DNA of 58,668 nucleotides from Ectopseudomonas oleovorans (GTDB taxonomy: Bacteria > Pseudomonadota > Gammaproteobacteria > Pseudomonadales > Pseudomonadaceae): positions 1 through 58,668 of the forward strand of contig NZ_QASO01000026.1 in the NCBI RefSeq assembly GCF_003052605.1, given 5' to 3'. The position numbers and the translations under genes are program-made. Below, in pieces: positions 26,835-36,188 of the stretch. Each line of letters starts with the position of its first letter. Positions within the stretch are counted from its first letter, which is position 1. The notes below the pieces were generated by a model. That model saw only the letters and a list, made by a program, of their open reading frames with translations, ran no database searches and was not told the DNA's origin.

Positions 26835-28088
26835 ATGGATAACACAGCATTGACTGCATTGCAGTACGGCTTCGATACCTTCTACTTTCTGATCTGTGGT
26901 GCCCTGGTGATGTGGATGGCAGCAGGTTTTGCCATGCTCGAATCCGGCCTGGTGCGTGCCAAGAACACCACCGAGATCCTGACCAAGAACGTGGCGCTGT
27001 ATGCCACCGCCAGCGTGATGTATCTGCTGGTTGGCTACTACATCATGTACTCCAGCCCGGAAGGTGGCATTCTGCCAAGCCTGGGCTTCCTGATCGGTGA
27101 CGAGAATACCAGCGAAGCGGTGCTGGCCGGTGGAGATGATGCACCGTACTACTCGGCGCGTTCGGACTTCTTCTTCCAGATCGTGTTTGCCGCGACCTGT
27201 ATGTCGATCGTGTCCGGTGCCGTGGCTGAGCGCATGAAACTGTGGGCGTTTCTGGCCTTCGCCGTGGTCATGACCGGTTTCATCTACCCGATCCAGGGCT
27301 TCTGGAAGTGGGGCGGTGGTTTCCTCAACGAAGCAGGCTTCCTCGACTTCGCTGGTTCCGGTGTGGTGCACATGGCCGGTGCTTCCGCCGCTCTGGCTGG
27401 TGTGCTGCTACTGGGCGCGCGTAAGGGCAAATACGGTCCGAACGGCCAGGTCAACGCCATTCCGGGTGCCAACCTGCCGCTGGCCACGCTCGGTACCTTC
27501 ATCCTGTGGATGGGCTGGTTCGGTTTCAACGGTGGTTCGCAGCTGAAGATGAGCACCATCGAAGACGCCAACGCCGTGGCCCAGGTGTTCACCAACACCA
27601 ACATGGCTGCAGCCGGTGGTCTGATCGTCGCGTTGATCGTGGCCCGTCTGCTGTTCGGCAAGGCCGACCTGACCATGGCGCTGAACGGTGCGCTGGCTGG
27701 CCTGGTGGCCATCACTGCCGAGCCGCTGACCCCGAGCGCCCTGCAGGCCACCCTGATCGGTGGCGTGGGTGGTGCGCTGGTGGTGTTCTCCATCCTCGGT
27801 CTGGACAAGGTGAAGATCGACGACCCGGTGGGTGCCATCTCCGTGCACGGCGTGGTCGGCATCTGGGGCATCCTGGCCGTCTGCCTGACCAACGAAGACG
27901 CGTCGCTGGGCGCTCAGCTGCTGGGTATCGTCAGCATCTTCGCCTGGGTGTTCATCGCCAGCCTGATCGTGTGGAGCATCATCAAGGCGGTGATCGGCCT
28001 GCGCGTCAGCGAAGAAGAGGAATACGAGGGTGTGGACATCGCCGAATGCGGCATGGAAGCCTACCCGGAGTTCACTGGCAAGAAGTGA
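26835..28088 (+). CDS. amtB: Ammonium transporter AmtB
   Basis: 417-residue Amt/Rh channel for ammonium in the inner membrane, with 11 predicted helices. The two pore histidines lie in GSGVVHMAGASAALAG and GAISVHGVVGIWG, and the Amt motif is seen in WFGFNGGSQLKM. It has no cleavable signal peptide: MDNTALTALQYGFDTFYFLI leads directly into helix 1 (MWMAAGFAMLESGLVRAKN). The short C-terminus (GLRVSEEEEYEGVDIAECG) would contact GlnK. AAGAGGTG precedes the ATG. A strong terminator follows. Confidence 0.95.
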   Translation: MDNTALTALQYGFDTFYFLICGALVMWMAAGFAMLESGLVRAKNTTEILTKNVALYATASVMYLLVGYYIMYSSPEGGILPSLGFLIGDENTSEAVLAGGDDAPYYSARSDFFFQIVFAATCMSIVSGAVAERMKLWAFLAFAVVMTGFIYPIQGFWKWGGGFLNEAGFLDFAGSGVVHMAGASAALAGVLLLGARKGKYGPNGQVNAIPGANLPLATLGTFILWMGWFGFNGGSQLKMSTIEDANAVAQVFTNTNMAAAGGLIVALIVARLLFGKADLTMALNGALAGLVAITAEPLTPSALQATLIGGVGGALVVFSILGLDKVKIDDPVGAISVHGVVGIWGILAVCLTNEDASLGAQLLGIVSIFAWVFIASLIVWSIIKAVIGLRVSEEEEYEGVDIAECGMEAYPEFTGKK

Positions 28089-28106
28089 GTTTCGCCGGGA
28101 ATGACA

Positions 28107-28136
28107 AGGGCGCCTTTAGGCGCCCTTTGTTTTTTC
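28107..28136 (+). terminator. Rho-independent terminator after amtB
   Basis: Nine-bp stem AAGGGCGCC/GGCGCCCTT with a TTTA loop, followed by TGTTTTTT. Confidence 0.9.
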
Positions 28137-28186
28137 TGGCAGCACGCTAGAATGCGCGCGCTGGAGCCATCGAGAGTGAGAGCGGC

Positions 28187-28612
28187 ATGTGGCAGCAACG
28201 CATCATCAGTCTGCGTCCGCGTGAGCGCGGTTTTCATCTGGTGACCGAAGAGGTGCTGGGCGCATTGCCGGAACTGGCGCAGGTGCGTGTCGGTCTGCTG
28301 AGCCTATGGCTGCAGCACACCTCGGCATCGCTGACGGTCAACGAGAACGCCGACCCTGCAGTTCGCCGCGATTTCGAGCGTTTCTTCAACCGCCTGGTGC
28401 CGCAGGGTGAGTCGGGCTACGAGCACGATGACGAAGGGCCGGACGATTTGCCGGCGCACTTCAAGGGCAGTCTGCTGGGCGTTCAACTGCAGCTGCCGAT
28501 ACAGCAGGGACGGCTGGCGCTGGGCACCTGGCAGGGTATTTACCTGGGCGAGCATCGCGATCATGGCGGTGCTCGGCGAGTGGTGGCGACCCTGCAGGGC
28601 GAGGCTATTTGA
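28187..28612 (+). CDS. YjbQ family protein (UPF0047)
   Basis: 141-residue single-domain protein. The family signature is present: [20 protein letters not shown] (about 42-61), then [21 protein letters not shown] and [17 protein letters not shown]. The conserved His and Asp/Glu residues suggest metal binding; related proteins have weak thiamine-phosphate synthase activity in vitro, but the physiological role is unsettled. It lies between amtB and sutA, an order I recall from P. aeruginosa. Confidence 0.88.
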   Translation: MWQQRIISLRPRERGFHLVTEEVLGALPELAQVRVGLLSLWLQHTSASLTVNENADPAVRRDFERFFNRLVPQGESGYEHDDEGPDDLPAHFKGSLLGVQLQLPIQQGRLALGTWQGIYLGEHRDHGGARRVVATLQGEAI

Positions 28613-28688
28613 ATTTTTCCGGTGGTGCGGTGTTCACTGCGCGACTGGGCTATAACTAACCTGCTTTTCGCAAGTCATGAGGTTGAAC

Positions 28689-29012
28689 ATGAGCGACGAA
28701 GACCTGGAACAAGATGATCTGGAAGCGGCCGACGAGGACGACGGTGAGGAACTGGCTGCTGCCGATGACGGCGACAGTGGCGACGATGAAGGCGATGGCG
28801 AGGTCGTAGCCAGCAGCAAGAAGAGCAAGGCCAAGGCTGTCGAGGTTGACGAGCTGCCGAGCATCGAAGCCAAGCAGAAGGAGCGCGACGCCCTGGCCCG
28901 CGCCATGGAAGAGTTCCTCGCCCGTGGCGGCAAGGTGCAGGAGGTGGAGCCCAACGTGGTCGCCGACCCGCCCAAGAAGCCCGACAGCAAATACGGCAGC
29001 CGCCCCATCTGA
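28689..29012 (+). CDS. sutA: RNA-polymerase-associated regulator SutA
   Basis: 107-residue intrinsically disordered protein. The N-terminal half is almost all Asp/Glu (MSDEDLEQDDLEAADEDD and following), then SKKSKAKA and a predicted helix (LPSIEAKQKERDALARAMEE), ending in PKKPDSKYGSRPI. SutA binds RNA polymerase and raises transcription of rRNA and other genes in slow growth or stationary phase. The start at 28689 is preferred over 28677 because it gives MSDEDL. A terminator follows at 29033. Confidence 0.88.
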   Translation: MSDEDLEQDDLEAADEDDGEELAAADDGDSGDDEGDGEVVASSKKSKAKAVEVDELPSIEAKQKERDALARAMEEFLARGGKVQEVEPNVVADPPKKPDSKYGSRPI

Positions 29013-29032
29013 GGACGGCTAGCTACAAGGAG

Positions 29033-29055
29033 CCCGCCCCTGTGGCGGGTTTTTT
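29033..29055 (+). terminator. Rho-independent terminator after sutA
   Basis: Stem CCCGCC/GGCGGG with a CCTGT loop, followed by six T, 20 bp after the sutA stop. Confidence 0.88.
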
Positions 29056-29130
29056 GTGGTACGCCAGCCCTGGCGGCAATCCAGGGCGGCGCAGATCAAG
29101 GGGGGCGCAGTATGCCCGCGCCGGCATCTC

Positions 29131-29194
29131 GTAGGAGCCCGCTTGCGGGCGATCCACTTGCCGACGTCCTGATAGCCCGCAAGCGGGCTCCTAC
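29131..29194. repeat. REP-type palindrome pair (gtaggagcccgcttgcgggc...ctac)
   Basis: Two inverted units with perfect 16-bp arms (taggagcccgcttgcgggc and its mirror). The right end overlaps the stop codon of the HAD gene (CTA, 29191-29193). Confidence 0.85.
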
Positions 29195-29898
29195 AAGTAA
29201 CGCATCCAGCTGCTCAGCAGTGCCGGTAGCTCGGCCAGGCTGGCGATCTGCGCATCCGGGGTGGTTTCACCCTCCCAGGCCCGCCCTTGCGGGTTGAACC
29301 AGATCGCACGCATCCCGGCTGCCTGGGCGCCGGCAATGTCGTCACTGGGATGATCGCCGATGTGCACGGCGCGCTCGGCCGCCACGCCGCCTGCGCGGCT
29401 GAGTGCTTCACGGAAAGGTTTCGGGTCGGGTTTGCCGATGCCCAGTTCTTCGGCGCACAGGGCGAACTGGAAGTAGTCCGATAGACCCAGGCGCCGCACG
29501 TCGGCATTGCCATTGGTGATTACCCCGAGCATGAAGCGCTCGGCCAAGGCCTCCAGCGTCGGATGTACCTCGGTGAACAGTTCGACCTGATGGCGGGCGC
29601 TGAGAAAGACCTGGAATCCTGCTTCGGCCAGCGTCTGCGCCTCGCTGTGCGGGTAGCCGGCGTCTTCCAGGGCGTGAAACAGAATGCGCCGGCGCAGCTC
29701 GCTGAGGCGATGCTTGAGCATCGGCTCGGCGTCGAGCAGACGGCTGCGGACCGCCCACAGATGCTCGACCGGCACCGCGCCCAGGCGCGGCGCATGCAGG
29801 GCCAGCCAATTGCGCAGGGCGGCTTCGGCATCCTGCATCACCGGAGTGACGTCCCACAGGGTGTCGTCGAGGTCGAAGGTGATCAGTTTAATGCTCAT
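29191..29898 (-). CDS. HAD-family hydrolase (YigB-like)
   Basis: 235-residue haloacid-dehalogenase phosphatase. Motif I is FDLDDTLWD with nucleophile Asp9 and acid/base Asp11, motif II is in GVITNGNAD, motif III is around GKPDPKPF, and motif IV is [11 protein letters not shown]. The family includes YigB, an FMN phosphatase found next to xerC in E. coli, and this gene also follows xerC, overlapping it by 4 bp (ATGA). FMN phosphatase activity is therefore a reasonable inference. The stop codon lies in a REP palindrome. Confidence 0.88.
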   Translation of the reverse strand: MSIKLITFDLDDTLWDVTPVMQDAEAALRNWLALHAPRLGAVPVEHLWAVRSRLLDAEPMLKHRLSELRRRILFHALEDAGYPHSEAQTLAEAGFQVFLSARHQVELFTEVHPTLEALAERFMLGVITNGNADVRRLGLSDYFQFALCAEELGIGKPDPKPFREALSRAGGVAAERAVHIGDHPSDDIAGAQAAGMRAIWFNPQGRAWEGETTPDAQIASLAELPALLSSWMRYL

Positions 29899-30821
29899 TC
29901 GGAGCCGCCTTTGCGCTTGGCACGTGGATGGGTCTGGTCGTAGACACTGGCCAGGTGTTGGAAGTCCAGGTGGGTGTAGATCTGCGTGGTGGCGATATCG
30001 GCATGACCGAGCAGCTCCTGTACCGCGCGCAGATCCTGTGAGGATTCCAGCATATGACTGGCGAAGCTGTGGCGCAGCATGTGTGGATGCAGGTGCTGGC
30101 CCAGTTCGCGCACGCCGGCCTGGCGCACGCGCAGTTGCACAGCGCGTGGCCCCAGGCGTCGGCCCTGCTGGCTGATGAACACGGCACCATCGTTGGGGTT
30201 GGCCAGCTTGCGCAGTGGCAGCCAGTGTTCCAGTGCCTGTCGCGCCATGCTGCCGACCGGCAGTTCGCGCACCTTGTTGCCTTTGCCGCGCACGCGTACC
30301 AGACCGGCGGGCAGGTCCAGACCGTCGAGATCGAGTCCGACCAGTTCGGACAGGCGCAGGCCCGAGGAATAGAACAGCTCGAGCATGGCCTGATCGCGGC
30401 GGGCGATGAAGTCGTCCTCGACTGCGCCGTCGAGCAGTTGCGCGCTGCGGTCGGCGTCCAAGGTGCGGGGAAGGCGGCGCTCGCGTTTTGGTGGGCTCAG
30501 GCCGGTCGCCGGATCGTGACGGCACAGGCCTTCACGCAACAGATATTGATAGAGGCCGCGGGTGGCCGAGAGCAGGCGCGCCAGGCTGCGGCTTGCCAGG
30601 CCCTGCTGATGCAGGCGGGCGACCAGCCGGCGCAGGTTGCGTGTGTCCAGCCCGGCCCAGTCGCTCAGGCCTTCGGCTTCGCAGAATGCCCGCACCTTGC
30701 CGAGATCACGCCGATAGCCGTCGAGGGTATGCGTCGACACCTGGCGCTCGCGGCGCAGGTGTTCGATGTACGCGTCGAGGTGGGCTTCAAGTGTCACGTG
30801 CGGGGTTCCGAGCAGGGCCAA
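29895..30821 (-). CDS. xerC: Tyrosine recombinase XerC
   Basis: 308-residue site-specific recombinase resolving chromosome dimers at dif together with XerD. The N-terminal SAM-like core-binding domain (about 8-95) contains [15 protein letters not shown]. The catalytic set is complete: Arg in SSGLRLSEL, Lys in [19 protein letters not shown] (His and Arg), LGHADI (His) and Tyr in TTQIYTHLD. It lies in the dapF-DUF484-xerC-HAD order known from E. coli (dapF-yigA-xerC-yigB), which separates XerC from XerD. Confidence 0.95.
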   Translation of the reverse strand: MALLGTPHVTLEAHLDAYIEHLRRERQVSTHTLDGYRRDLGKVRAFCEAEGLSDWAGLDTRNLRRLVARLHQQGLASRSLARLLSATRGLYQYLLREGLCRHDPATGLSPPKRERRLPRTLDADRSAQLLDGAVEDDFIARRDQAMLELFYSSGLRLSELVGLDLDGLDLPAGLVRVRGKGNKVRELPVGSMARQALEHWLPLRKLANPNDGAVFISQQGRRLGPRAVQLRVRQAGVRELGQHLHPHMLRHSFASHMLESSQDLRAVQELLGHADIATTQIYTHLDFQHLASVYDQTHPRAKRKGGSE

Positions 30822-30857
30822 TGGTAGATGAGCTTCGCGTCATCCGCCCTACACGAC

Positions 30858-31556
30858 CTAGCGTACCGAACGCAGCGGCGTGGAGAAACCGGGCACGACA
30901 CGTGCCAGTACTTCGGCGATATAGCTGAGGAACAAGGTGCCGAGCGAGCTTTTGTAGTGCTGTGGGTCGGCGCTGCCGATGGCCAGCACGCCATGCAGGC
31001 CCTGGTGGGTGAGGCTGACCACGGCGGCGGAGCCAACCTGCGCTGCGTCTTCCTTGCCGAAGAGGAATTCCAGCTCATGCGGGCGCAGCACGCCGCAGAT
31101 GGTCTTGCCGCCGCTGAGCAGGCCGCCGACCTGTTGATGCGCCTCGGCCGAGCTGACCGAGCGACCGACCGGTAGCTTGTTGTCGCTGAACAGGATCAGG
31201 CCAACGAAGGGCACCTGGAATTCATGGCGCAGGCTGTCTTCGACCACGCCGACCACTTCCTCGAGGCTGCCGGCATCGAGCAGGTCCAGCACCAGGCGGC
31301 GGGTCTTGTCGAACAGGCGGTCGTTGTCGCGCGCCACGTCCATCAACTGGCCAAGGCGGTGGCGCATCTCGATGTTGCGCTCGCGCAGCAGCTTGACCTG
31401 GCGTTCTACCAGCGACACGGCGTTGCCGGACTGGTGCGGAATACGCAGCTCGGGGATCAGTTCTTCATGGTCGATGAAGAACTCCGGGTGCAGGCGCAGA
31501 TAGGCCGCGACCGTTTCCGAATCGAGCGGTTTGGGCGAATCCTGCTGGTCGGTCAT
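30858..31556 (-). CDS. DUF484 family protein (YigA-like)
   Basis: 232-residue soluble protein. After a short N-terminus ([20 protein letters not shown]) comes a coiled-coil stretch ([20 protein letters not shown]) and then a GAF-like fold (about 85-225). No ligand is known. It overlaps the end of dapF by 4 bp and precedes xerC by 36 bp, so it is part of one operon. Start ATG at 31556 ([16 protein letters not shown]). Confidence 0.9.
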   Translation of the reverse strand: MTDQQDSPKPLDSETVAAYLRLHPEFFIDHEELIPELRIPHQSGNAVSLVERQVKLLRERNIEMRHRLGQLMDVARDNDRLFDKTRRLVLDLLDAGSLEEVVGVVEDSLRHEFQVPFVGLILFSDNKLPVGRSVSSAEAHQQVGGLLSGGKTICGVLRPHELEFLFGKEDAAQVGSAAVVSLTHQGLHGVLAIGSADPQHYKSSLGTLFLSYIAEVLARVVPGFSTPLRSVR

Positions 31557-32383
31557 AGGCGAATCTGTCCTTCGTATACGCGGGCAGCGGGCCCGGTCAT
31601 CATAACCGGCTGACCCTCGCCTGCCCATTCGATGGACAGTTTGCCGCCTGGCAGTTCCAGTTGCACGGGCGAATCCATCCAGCCCTGGCGAATAGCCGCA
31701 ACGGCCGCCGCGCAGGCGCCGGTGCCACAGGCCTGGGTTTCCCCGGCGCCACGCTCCCATACACGCAGGCGCGCATGCTTGCGGTCAAGCACCTGGAGGA
31801 AGCCGACATTGACCCGCTGCGGGAAGCGCGGATGGTGTTCCAGCTTCGGCCCGAGCGTATGCACCGGTGCGTCATCGACGTTGTCGACGCGCAGCACCGC
31901 ATGCGGATTGCCCATCGACAGCGCGGCCAGCTCGACGCTCTGGCCCTCGACGTCGACGCGATAGGTCAGCGCGGCCTGCTCGGCCTGGAACGGCACCTGT
32001 TCCGGCTGCAGGCGCGGTGCACCCATGTTGACGCAGACCTGGCCGTCGTTCTGCACGCGCAGTTCGATGATGCCGCTCTTGGTCTCGACGCGAATGACCT
32101 TCTTGGTGGTCAGGCGCTTGTCCAGTACGAAGCGGGCGAAGCAGCGCGCGCCGTTGCCGCACTGCTCAACTTCCGAGCCGTCGGCGTTGAAGATGCGGTA
32201 ACGGAAGTCGACATCCGGGTGACTCGGTGGCTCGACGATCAGCAACTGGTCGAAGCCAACGCCGGTGTGGCGGTCGCCCCATTGCTTGGCATGTTTCGGC
32301 TGCACGTGGGCATGCTGACTGATCAGGTCGAGGACCATGAAGTCATTGCCCAGGCCGTGCATCTTGGTAAAGCGCAATAGCAT
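31553..32383 (-). CDS. dapF: Diaminopimelate epimerase DapF
   Basis: 276-residue cofactor-independent racemase converting LL- to meso-diaminopimelate for lysine and peptidoglycan. The two catalytic cysteines are in NGARC-type segment [14 protein letters not shown] and in [14 protein letters not shown]. The N-terminus [19 protein letters not shown] is family-typical, supporting the start at 32383. It sits 10 bp after lysA, so the last two lysine steps are adjacent. Confidence 0.96.
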   Translation of the reverse strand: MLLRFTKMHGLGNDFMVLDLISQHAHVQPKHAKQWGDRHTGVGFDQLLIVEPPSHPDVDFRYRIFNADGSEVEQCGNGARCFARFVLDKRLTTKKVIRVETKSGIIELRVQNDGQVCVNMGAPRLQPEQVPFQAEQAALTYRVDVEGQSVELAALSMGNPHAVLRVDNVDDAPVHTLGPKLEHHPRFPQRVNVGFLQVLDRKHARLRVWERGAGETQACGTGACAAAVAAIRQGWMDSPVQLELPGGKLSIEWAGEGQPVMMTGPAARVYEGQIRL

Positions 32384-32393
32384 GACGTCGCCC

Positions 32394-33641
32394 TCAGGCC
32401 GGCAGCAGGCTTTCGCCGGCGTAGAGCTCTTGGACGGTCTCGCGGCGACGCACTTCATAAGCCTGTTCGCCATCCACCAGCACTTCGGCGGCGCGGCCGC
32501 GGGTGTTGTAGTTGGAGCTCATAACGAAGCCATAGGCGCCTGCCGAGCGCACGGCCAGCAGGTCACCTTCGGCCAGCGCCAACTGACGATCCTTGGCCAG
32601 GAAGTCGCCAGTCTCGCAGATCGGCCCGACCAGGTCGTAGTTGCGTGCTTCACCTTCACGCGGCTGCACCGGTGACACGTCCATCCAGGCCTGGTATAGG
32701 GCCGGGCGGATCAGGTCGTTCATCGCCGCGTCGACGATGGCGAAGTCCTTGTGCTCGGTGTGCTTGAGGTATTCCACCTGGGTCAGCAACACGCCAGCGT
32801 TGGCGACGATGAAGCGGCCGGGCTCGAACACCAGCGACAGGTCGCGGCCCGCCAGGCGCTTGCGCACGGCGGCGATGTAGTCGCCGGCCAGCGGCGGCTG
32901 CTCGTCGCGGTACTGCACGCCAAGGCCACCACCGAGATCCAGATGCTTGATGGTGATGCCGCGCGCGGCCAGCTTGTCGACCAGCAGCAGCAGGCGATCC
33001 AGGGCGTCGAGGAAGGGTTCGAGGGTGGTCAGCTGCGAGCCGATGTGGCAGTCGACGCCGATCACGTCCAGGTTCGGCAGCTCGGCGGCGCGGGCGTAGA
33101 CTGCCTCGGCCTGCTCGATGTCGATGCCGAACTTGTTTTCCTTGAGGCCGGTGGAGATGTACGGGTGGGTACCGGCGTCCACGTCCGGGTTGACCCGCAG
33201 CGAGACGGGCGCCTTGACGCCCAGCTCGGCGGCAACCTTCTGCAGGCGCTCCAGTTCGACGCTGGATTCGACGTTGAAGCAGTGCACACCAACTTCCAGC
33301 GCGCGGCGCATGTCGTCGCGGCTTTTGCCAACGCCGGAGAAGACGATGCGGCTCGGCTCGCCACCGGCGGCCAGGACGCGCTCCAGCTCACCGCTGGAAA
33401 CGATGTCGAAGCCGGCGCCGAGGCGCGCCAGCACGTTCAGCACGCCGATGTTGGAGTTGGCCTTGACCGCGAAGCAGACCAGGTGCGGCATACCGGCCAG
33501 GGCATCGGCATAGGCGCGGTACTGCTCTTCGATATGGGCGCGGGAATAGACGTAGGTGGGCGTGCCGAAGCGCTGGGCCAGCGCGGACAAGGCAACGCCT
33601 TCCGCGAACAGCTCACCGTCGCGGTAGTTGAAGGCTTCCAT
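32394..33641 (-). CDS. lysA: Diaminopimelate decarboxylase LysA
   Basis: 415-residue PLP enzyme (alanine-racemase fold) decarboxylating meso-DAP to L-lysine. The PLP lysine is in [10 protein letters not shown] (near residue 60). Other marks are CHIGSQL, the glycine loop [23 protein letters not shown] and the substrate-binding Cys in GPICETGDF. The start at 33641 gives [16 protein letters not shown]. It follows the lptM-like lipoprotein gene by 13 bp and leads into dapF. Confidence 0.96.
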   Translation of the reverse strand: MEAFNYRDGELFAEGVALSALAQRFGTPTYVYSRAHIEEQYRAYADALAGMPHLVCFAVKANSNIGVLNVLARLGAGFDIVSSGELERVLAAGGEPSRIVFSGVGKSRDDMRRALEVGVHCFNVESSVELERLQKVAAELGVKAPVSLRVNPDVDAGTHPYISTGLKENKFGIDIEQAEAVYARAAELPNLDVIGVDCHIGSQLTTLEPFLDALDRLLLLVDKLAARGITIKHLDLGGGLGVQYRDEQPPLAGDYIAAVRKRLAGRDLSLVFEPGRFIVANAGVLLTQVEYLKHTEHKDFAIVDAAMNDLIRPALYQAWMDVSPVQPREGEARNYDLVGPICETGDFLAKDRQLALAEGDLLAVRSAGAYGFVMSSNYNTRGRAAEVLVDGEQAYEVRRRETVQELYAGESLLPA

Positions 33642-33654
33642 GGGGCAGCTCCTG

Positions 33655-33780
33655 TCAGAGTTCGAAACGGTCTCGGCTGTTGCCGGCGTTGTCGTCGCCC
33701 GGCAGGTACAGCGGGCCTTTCTGACCGCAGCCGGCCAGCAGGCATACGGCGGCGAGGAGCGCGAGGGTCAGTCGCTTCAT
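33655..33780 (-). CDS. lptM: Small lipoprotein LppL/LptM
   Basis: 41-residue outer-membrane lipoprotein. The signal sequence MKRLTLALLAAVCLLAGC ends in lipobox LLAGC (Cys18), followed by GQKGPLYLPGDD, the conserved motif of the YifL/LppL/LptM group. LptM assists maturation of the LptD-LptE LPS translocon. It heads the leftward lysA-dapF-DUF484-xerC-HAD cluster, as in many gammaproteobacteria. The start at 33780 is fixed by the lipobox. Confidence 0.92.
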   Translation of the reverse strand: MKRLTLALLAAVCLLAGCGQKGPLYLPGDDNAGNSRDRFEL

Positions 33781-33950
33781 GGGACAGTCCTTGAAAATAA
33801 GCGTGAATTGCGCCGGAGTATACCGACCCCCTGCCACCTTGCCTATGCGCCCGGCGCCCGCCTGGCGGGGCGCCGGCTCGATTCGCGCGCATACGCCGAA
33901 GGCGTCCGTGCCTGCTTGGGTTAGCATGCGGAGAGTAACGAGGAGCCCCG

Positions 33951-34988
33951 ATGGATAATCCCGCGATTCTGGCCGGCTCGGTCTCGGTCGCCTACCTGCA
34001 AGGCCTGATCGAGCACCTGCAGCGTCAGGGGGTAGCGCCCGACGCCTTGCTCGCCCATGCCCAACTGAGCCCTGAAGTCCTCAGTCAGCGCGATCAGCGC
34101 ATCGCGGCCAGTGCCTATCTGACATTGCTGGGCGAGGGCGTGCGTCTGATCGGCGATCAGTACCTAGGCCTGCATCTAGGGGAGTCGGTACGGCCGGGCT
34201 ATTACGGCGTGCTCGGCTACCTGATCATGAGTTGCGCCACCCTGGCTGACGCGCTGCACCGTCAGGCGCGCTACGCTTCGCTGGTTGGCAACCTGGGGCT
34301 GGTAGTGCTCGAAGACGAGCCCGCCCGGCCTGGTTGCGAACCGTTGGTTGCCCATAGCTGGCAGCCCTTGCTGGCGCAGCAGCAGCGTCAGCTGAGCGAG
34401 GAGACCCTGGCCGGCTGGGTGAGCTTCGGGCGCTGGATAAGTGGCCTGGACATCGCGCCGACCGAGGTACGTTTCCAGCATCCGGCGCCGGCCGATACGT
34501 CTGAGCACGCGCGCATCTTTCGTTGCCCGGTGCTGTTCGACCAGCCAGACAATGCCCTGATCTTTCCCAGGCGTTTGCTCGCGGCGCCGCTGAACCAGGC
34601 CGATGCTCAGGTGCGTGGCATGCTCGATGCCTACGCCGATCGCCTGCTGGCCGGACTCAATCAGGGCTACAGCGTGCTCGATCGCGCGCGTCTGGAGCTG
34701 GCGCGCCAGTTGCCGGAGCAAGGGCCTGATCTGGAGACCATCGCCGCTGCTCTGGCGCTAAGCCCAAGGACCTTGCAGCGGCGCTTGCGTGAGGGCGGGC
34801 TGTCGTTCAGCCAATTGGTCGACGAAACCCGCCAGCAACTGGTGCTGCACTACCTGCGCGACCCCACACTGGAACTGGCGGAAATCGCCTTTCTGGTCGG
34901 TTTCAGCGAGCCGGGTTCGCTGGCGCGCGCATTTCGTCGCTGGACGGGAACGAGTCCGGGCGAGTACCGTCGCCACCTTTGCGCCTAG
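33951..34988 (+). CDS. AraC-family transcriptional regulator (OruR/ArgR-like architecture)
   Basis: 345-residue regulator with an N-terminal Arabinose_bd-type sensing domain (about 20-205) and a C-terminal double HTH (about 245-340; DLETIAAALALSPRTLQRRL and LELAEIAFLVGFSEPGSLAR, ending RAFRRWTGTSPGEYR). The target is unknown. It lies between lptM (divergent) and cyaY; I recall these two as neighbours in P. aeruginosa, so this may be an insertion. The ATG at 33951 has GAGGAG upstream. Confidence 0.9.
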   Translation: MDNPAILAGSVSVAYLQGLIEHLQRQGVAPDALLAHAQLSPEVLSQRDQRIAASAYLTLLGEGVRLIGDQYLGLHLGESVRPGYYGVLGYLIMSCATLADALHRQARYASLVGNLGLVVLEDEPARPGCEPLVAHSWQPLLAQQQRQLSEETLAGWVSFGRWISGLDIAPTEVRFQHPAPADTSEHARIFRCPVLFDQPDNALIFPRRLLAAPLNQADAQVRGMLDAYADRLLAGLNQGYSVLDRARLELARQLPEQGPDLETIAAALALSPRTLQRRLREGGLSFSQLVDETRQQLVLHYLRDPTLELAEIAFLVGFSEPGSLARAFRRWTGTSPGEYRRHLCA

Positions 34989-35056
34989 GCCGCTAGCCTG
35001 GTCTTGCGTTTTCGCCTAATTTTTCTGCAGTCGCTGCATCTTGTGAGGACACCCCG

Positions 35057-35389
35057 ATGAGCCTGAGCGAAGCCCGCTTTCACGACCTGGTCGATGCCAC
35101 CCAGCAAGCGGTGGAGGACATTTTCGACGACAGTGGTCTGGACGTCGATCTGGAGAACAGCGCCGGTGTGCTGACGGTACGTTTCGACAATGGCAGCCAG
35201 CTGATCTTCAGCCGTCAGGAGCCGATTCGTCAGCTCTGGCTGGCGGCGCGCTCCGGTGGTTTCCATTTCGACTATGACGAGGCCGAGGGGCGCTGGATCT
35301 GTGACACCAGCGACGAGCAACTGGGCGAGATGCTGGTGCGCATCACCCTTGAGCAATGCGGCGCCGAGCTGGAGTTCGATGAGCTCTGA
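35057..35389 (+). CDS. cyaY: Iron-sulfur cluster assembly protein CyaY (bacterial frataxin)
   Basis: 110-residue frataxin-fold protein modulating IscS-dependent iron-sulfur cluster assembly by binding iron and the desulfurase. The acidic helix 1 (DLVDATQQAVEDIFDDSGLDVD) and the sheet segment LTVRFDNGSQLIFSRQEPIRQLWLA are typical. TGTGAGGACACCCCG precedes the ATG. A DUF1289 gene overlaps its end by 11 bp, so the two are probably translationally coupled. Confidence 0.94.
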   Translation: MSLSEARFHDLVDATQQAVEDIFDDSGLDVDLENSAGVLTVRFDNGSQLIFSRQEPIRQLWLAARSGGFHFDYDEAEGRWICDTSDEQLGEMLVRITLEQCGAELEFDEL

Positions 35390-35576
35390 GCCGAGCGAAG
35401 CGCCGCTGGCATCACCCTGTCGGCGCCAGTGCTGCCTCGACGAGCGCGATGAGTGCCTGGGCTGTGGCCGCACCTTGCAGGAGATTCTTGACTGGAGCGC
35501 GGCCGATAATGCCCGCCGCCGCTTGATCTGCCAGGCGGCGCAGCAGCGTTTGCAACAGCGCCAGCAGGGCCGTTGA
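35379..35576 (+). CDS. DUF1289 family small cysteine-rich protein
   Basis: 65-residue protein with the DUF1289 pattern: SPCRRQCCLDERDECLGCGR followed by TLQEILDWS and a helical tail. The four spaced cysteines suggest metal or cluster binding, but no function is established. It starts inside cyaY (overlap 35379-35389) in another frame, so expression is likely linked to cyaY. A terminator follows at 35634. Confidence 0.85.
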   Translation: MSSEPSEAPLASPCRRQCCLDERDECLGCGRTLQEILDWSAADNARRRLICQAAQQRLQQRQQGR

Positions 35577-35633
35577 CCCAGCAGTCTTGTTTATTTGTCC
35601 GGCTGTGTTAGGGTTCGACAGAACATTCAGCTT

Positions 35634-35667
35634 AACCCCGCCTTCGGGCGGGGTTTTGCTTTTTTAC
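35634..35667 (+). terminator. Rho-independent terminator after the cyaY-DUF1289 pair
   Basis: Nine-bp stem AACCCCGCC/GGCGGGGTT with a TTCG tetraloop, followed by TTGCTTTTTT. It lies 29 bp before the rnk start and could also act as a leader element for rnk. Confidence 0.88.
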
Positions 35668-35695
35668 GGTTTACGCAAGGAGTCCGCCCGGCATC

Positions 35696-36103
35696 ATGAA
35701 CAGCACACCAACCATCACCATTACCCGCCTCGATCTGCAGCGTCTGGAGCGTCTGCTCGACAGCCTGGACGAGTTTGGCCCTGGCGCAGAAGCGCTACAG
35801 GCCGAGCTGGATCGTGCCGAAGTGGTGGGGCACGATGAGGTGCCGGCCGGTGTGGTGACCATGAACTCGCGCGTGCACTGCCGCGAGGAGAGCAGCGGCA
35901 AGGACTACCACCTGACCCTGGTCTACCCGGAGGATGCCGGTGGCGAAGGCAAGGTCAGCATCCTCGCGCCAGTCGGCAGTGCCCTGCTTGGCCTGTCCGT
36001 CGGCCAACACATCGACTGGCCGGCGCCGGGCGGCAAGCAGCTCAAGCTGACATTGCTGGAAGTCGAATACCAGCCGGAAGCAGCGGGCGAGTACGACCGC
36101 TGA
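35696..36103 (+). CDS. rnk: Nucleoside diphosphate kinase regulator Rnk (GreA/GreB family)
   Basis: 135-residue protein: a short N-terminal helical pair (about 8-45, LDLQRLERLLDSLDEFGPGA) in place of the long GreA coiled coil, and a C-terminal FKBP-like GreA_GreB domain (LVYPEDAGGEGKVSILAPVG, ALLGLSVGQHIDWPAPGG). Rnk binds RNA polymerase; it was named for affecting Ndk and alginate levels in P. aeruginosa. The start at 35696 is the first after AAGGAG. It converges with cyaA. Confidence 0.92.
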   Translation: MNSTPTITITRLDLQRLERLLDSLDEFGPGAEALQAELDRAEVVGHDEVPAGVVTMNSRVHCREESSGKDYHLTLVYPEDAGGEGKVSILAPVGSALLGLSVGQHIDWPAPGGKQLKLTLLEVEYQPEAAGEYDR

Positions 36104-36188
36104 CCGGTTTTTATGCAGGAAGCCCGTGCCCGGGCGAGTGCAACCCTCAGGGCTTCACTGTCGGCGGCGGATTATCGATAGCGCTGTG

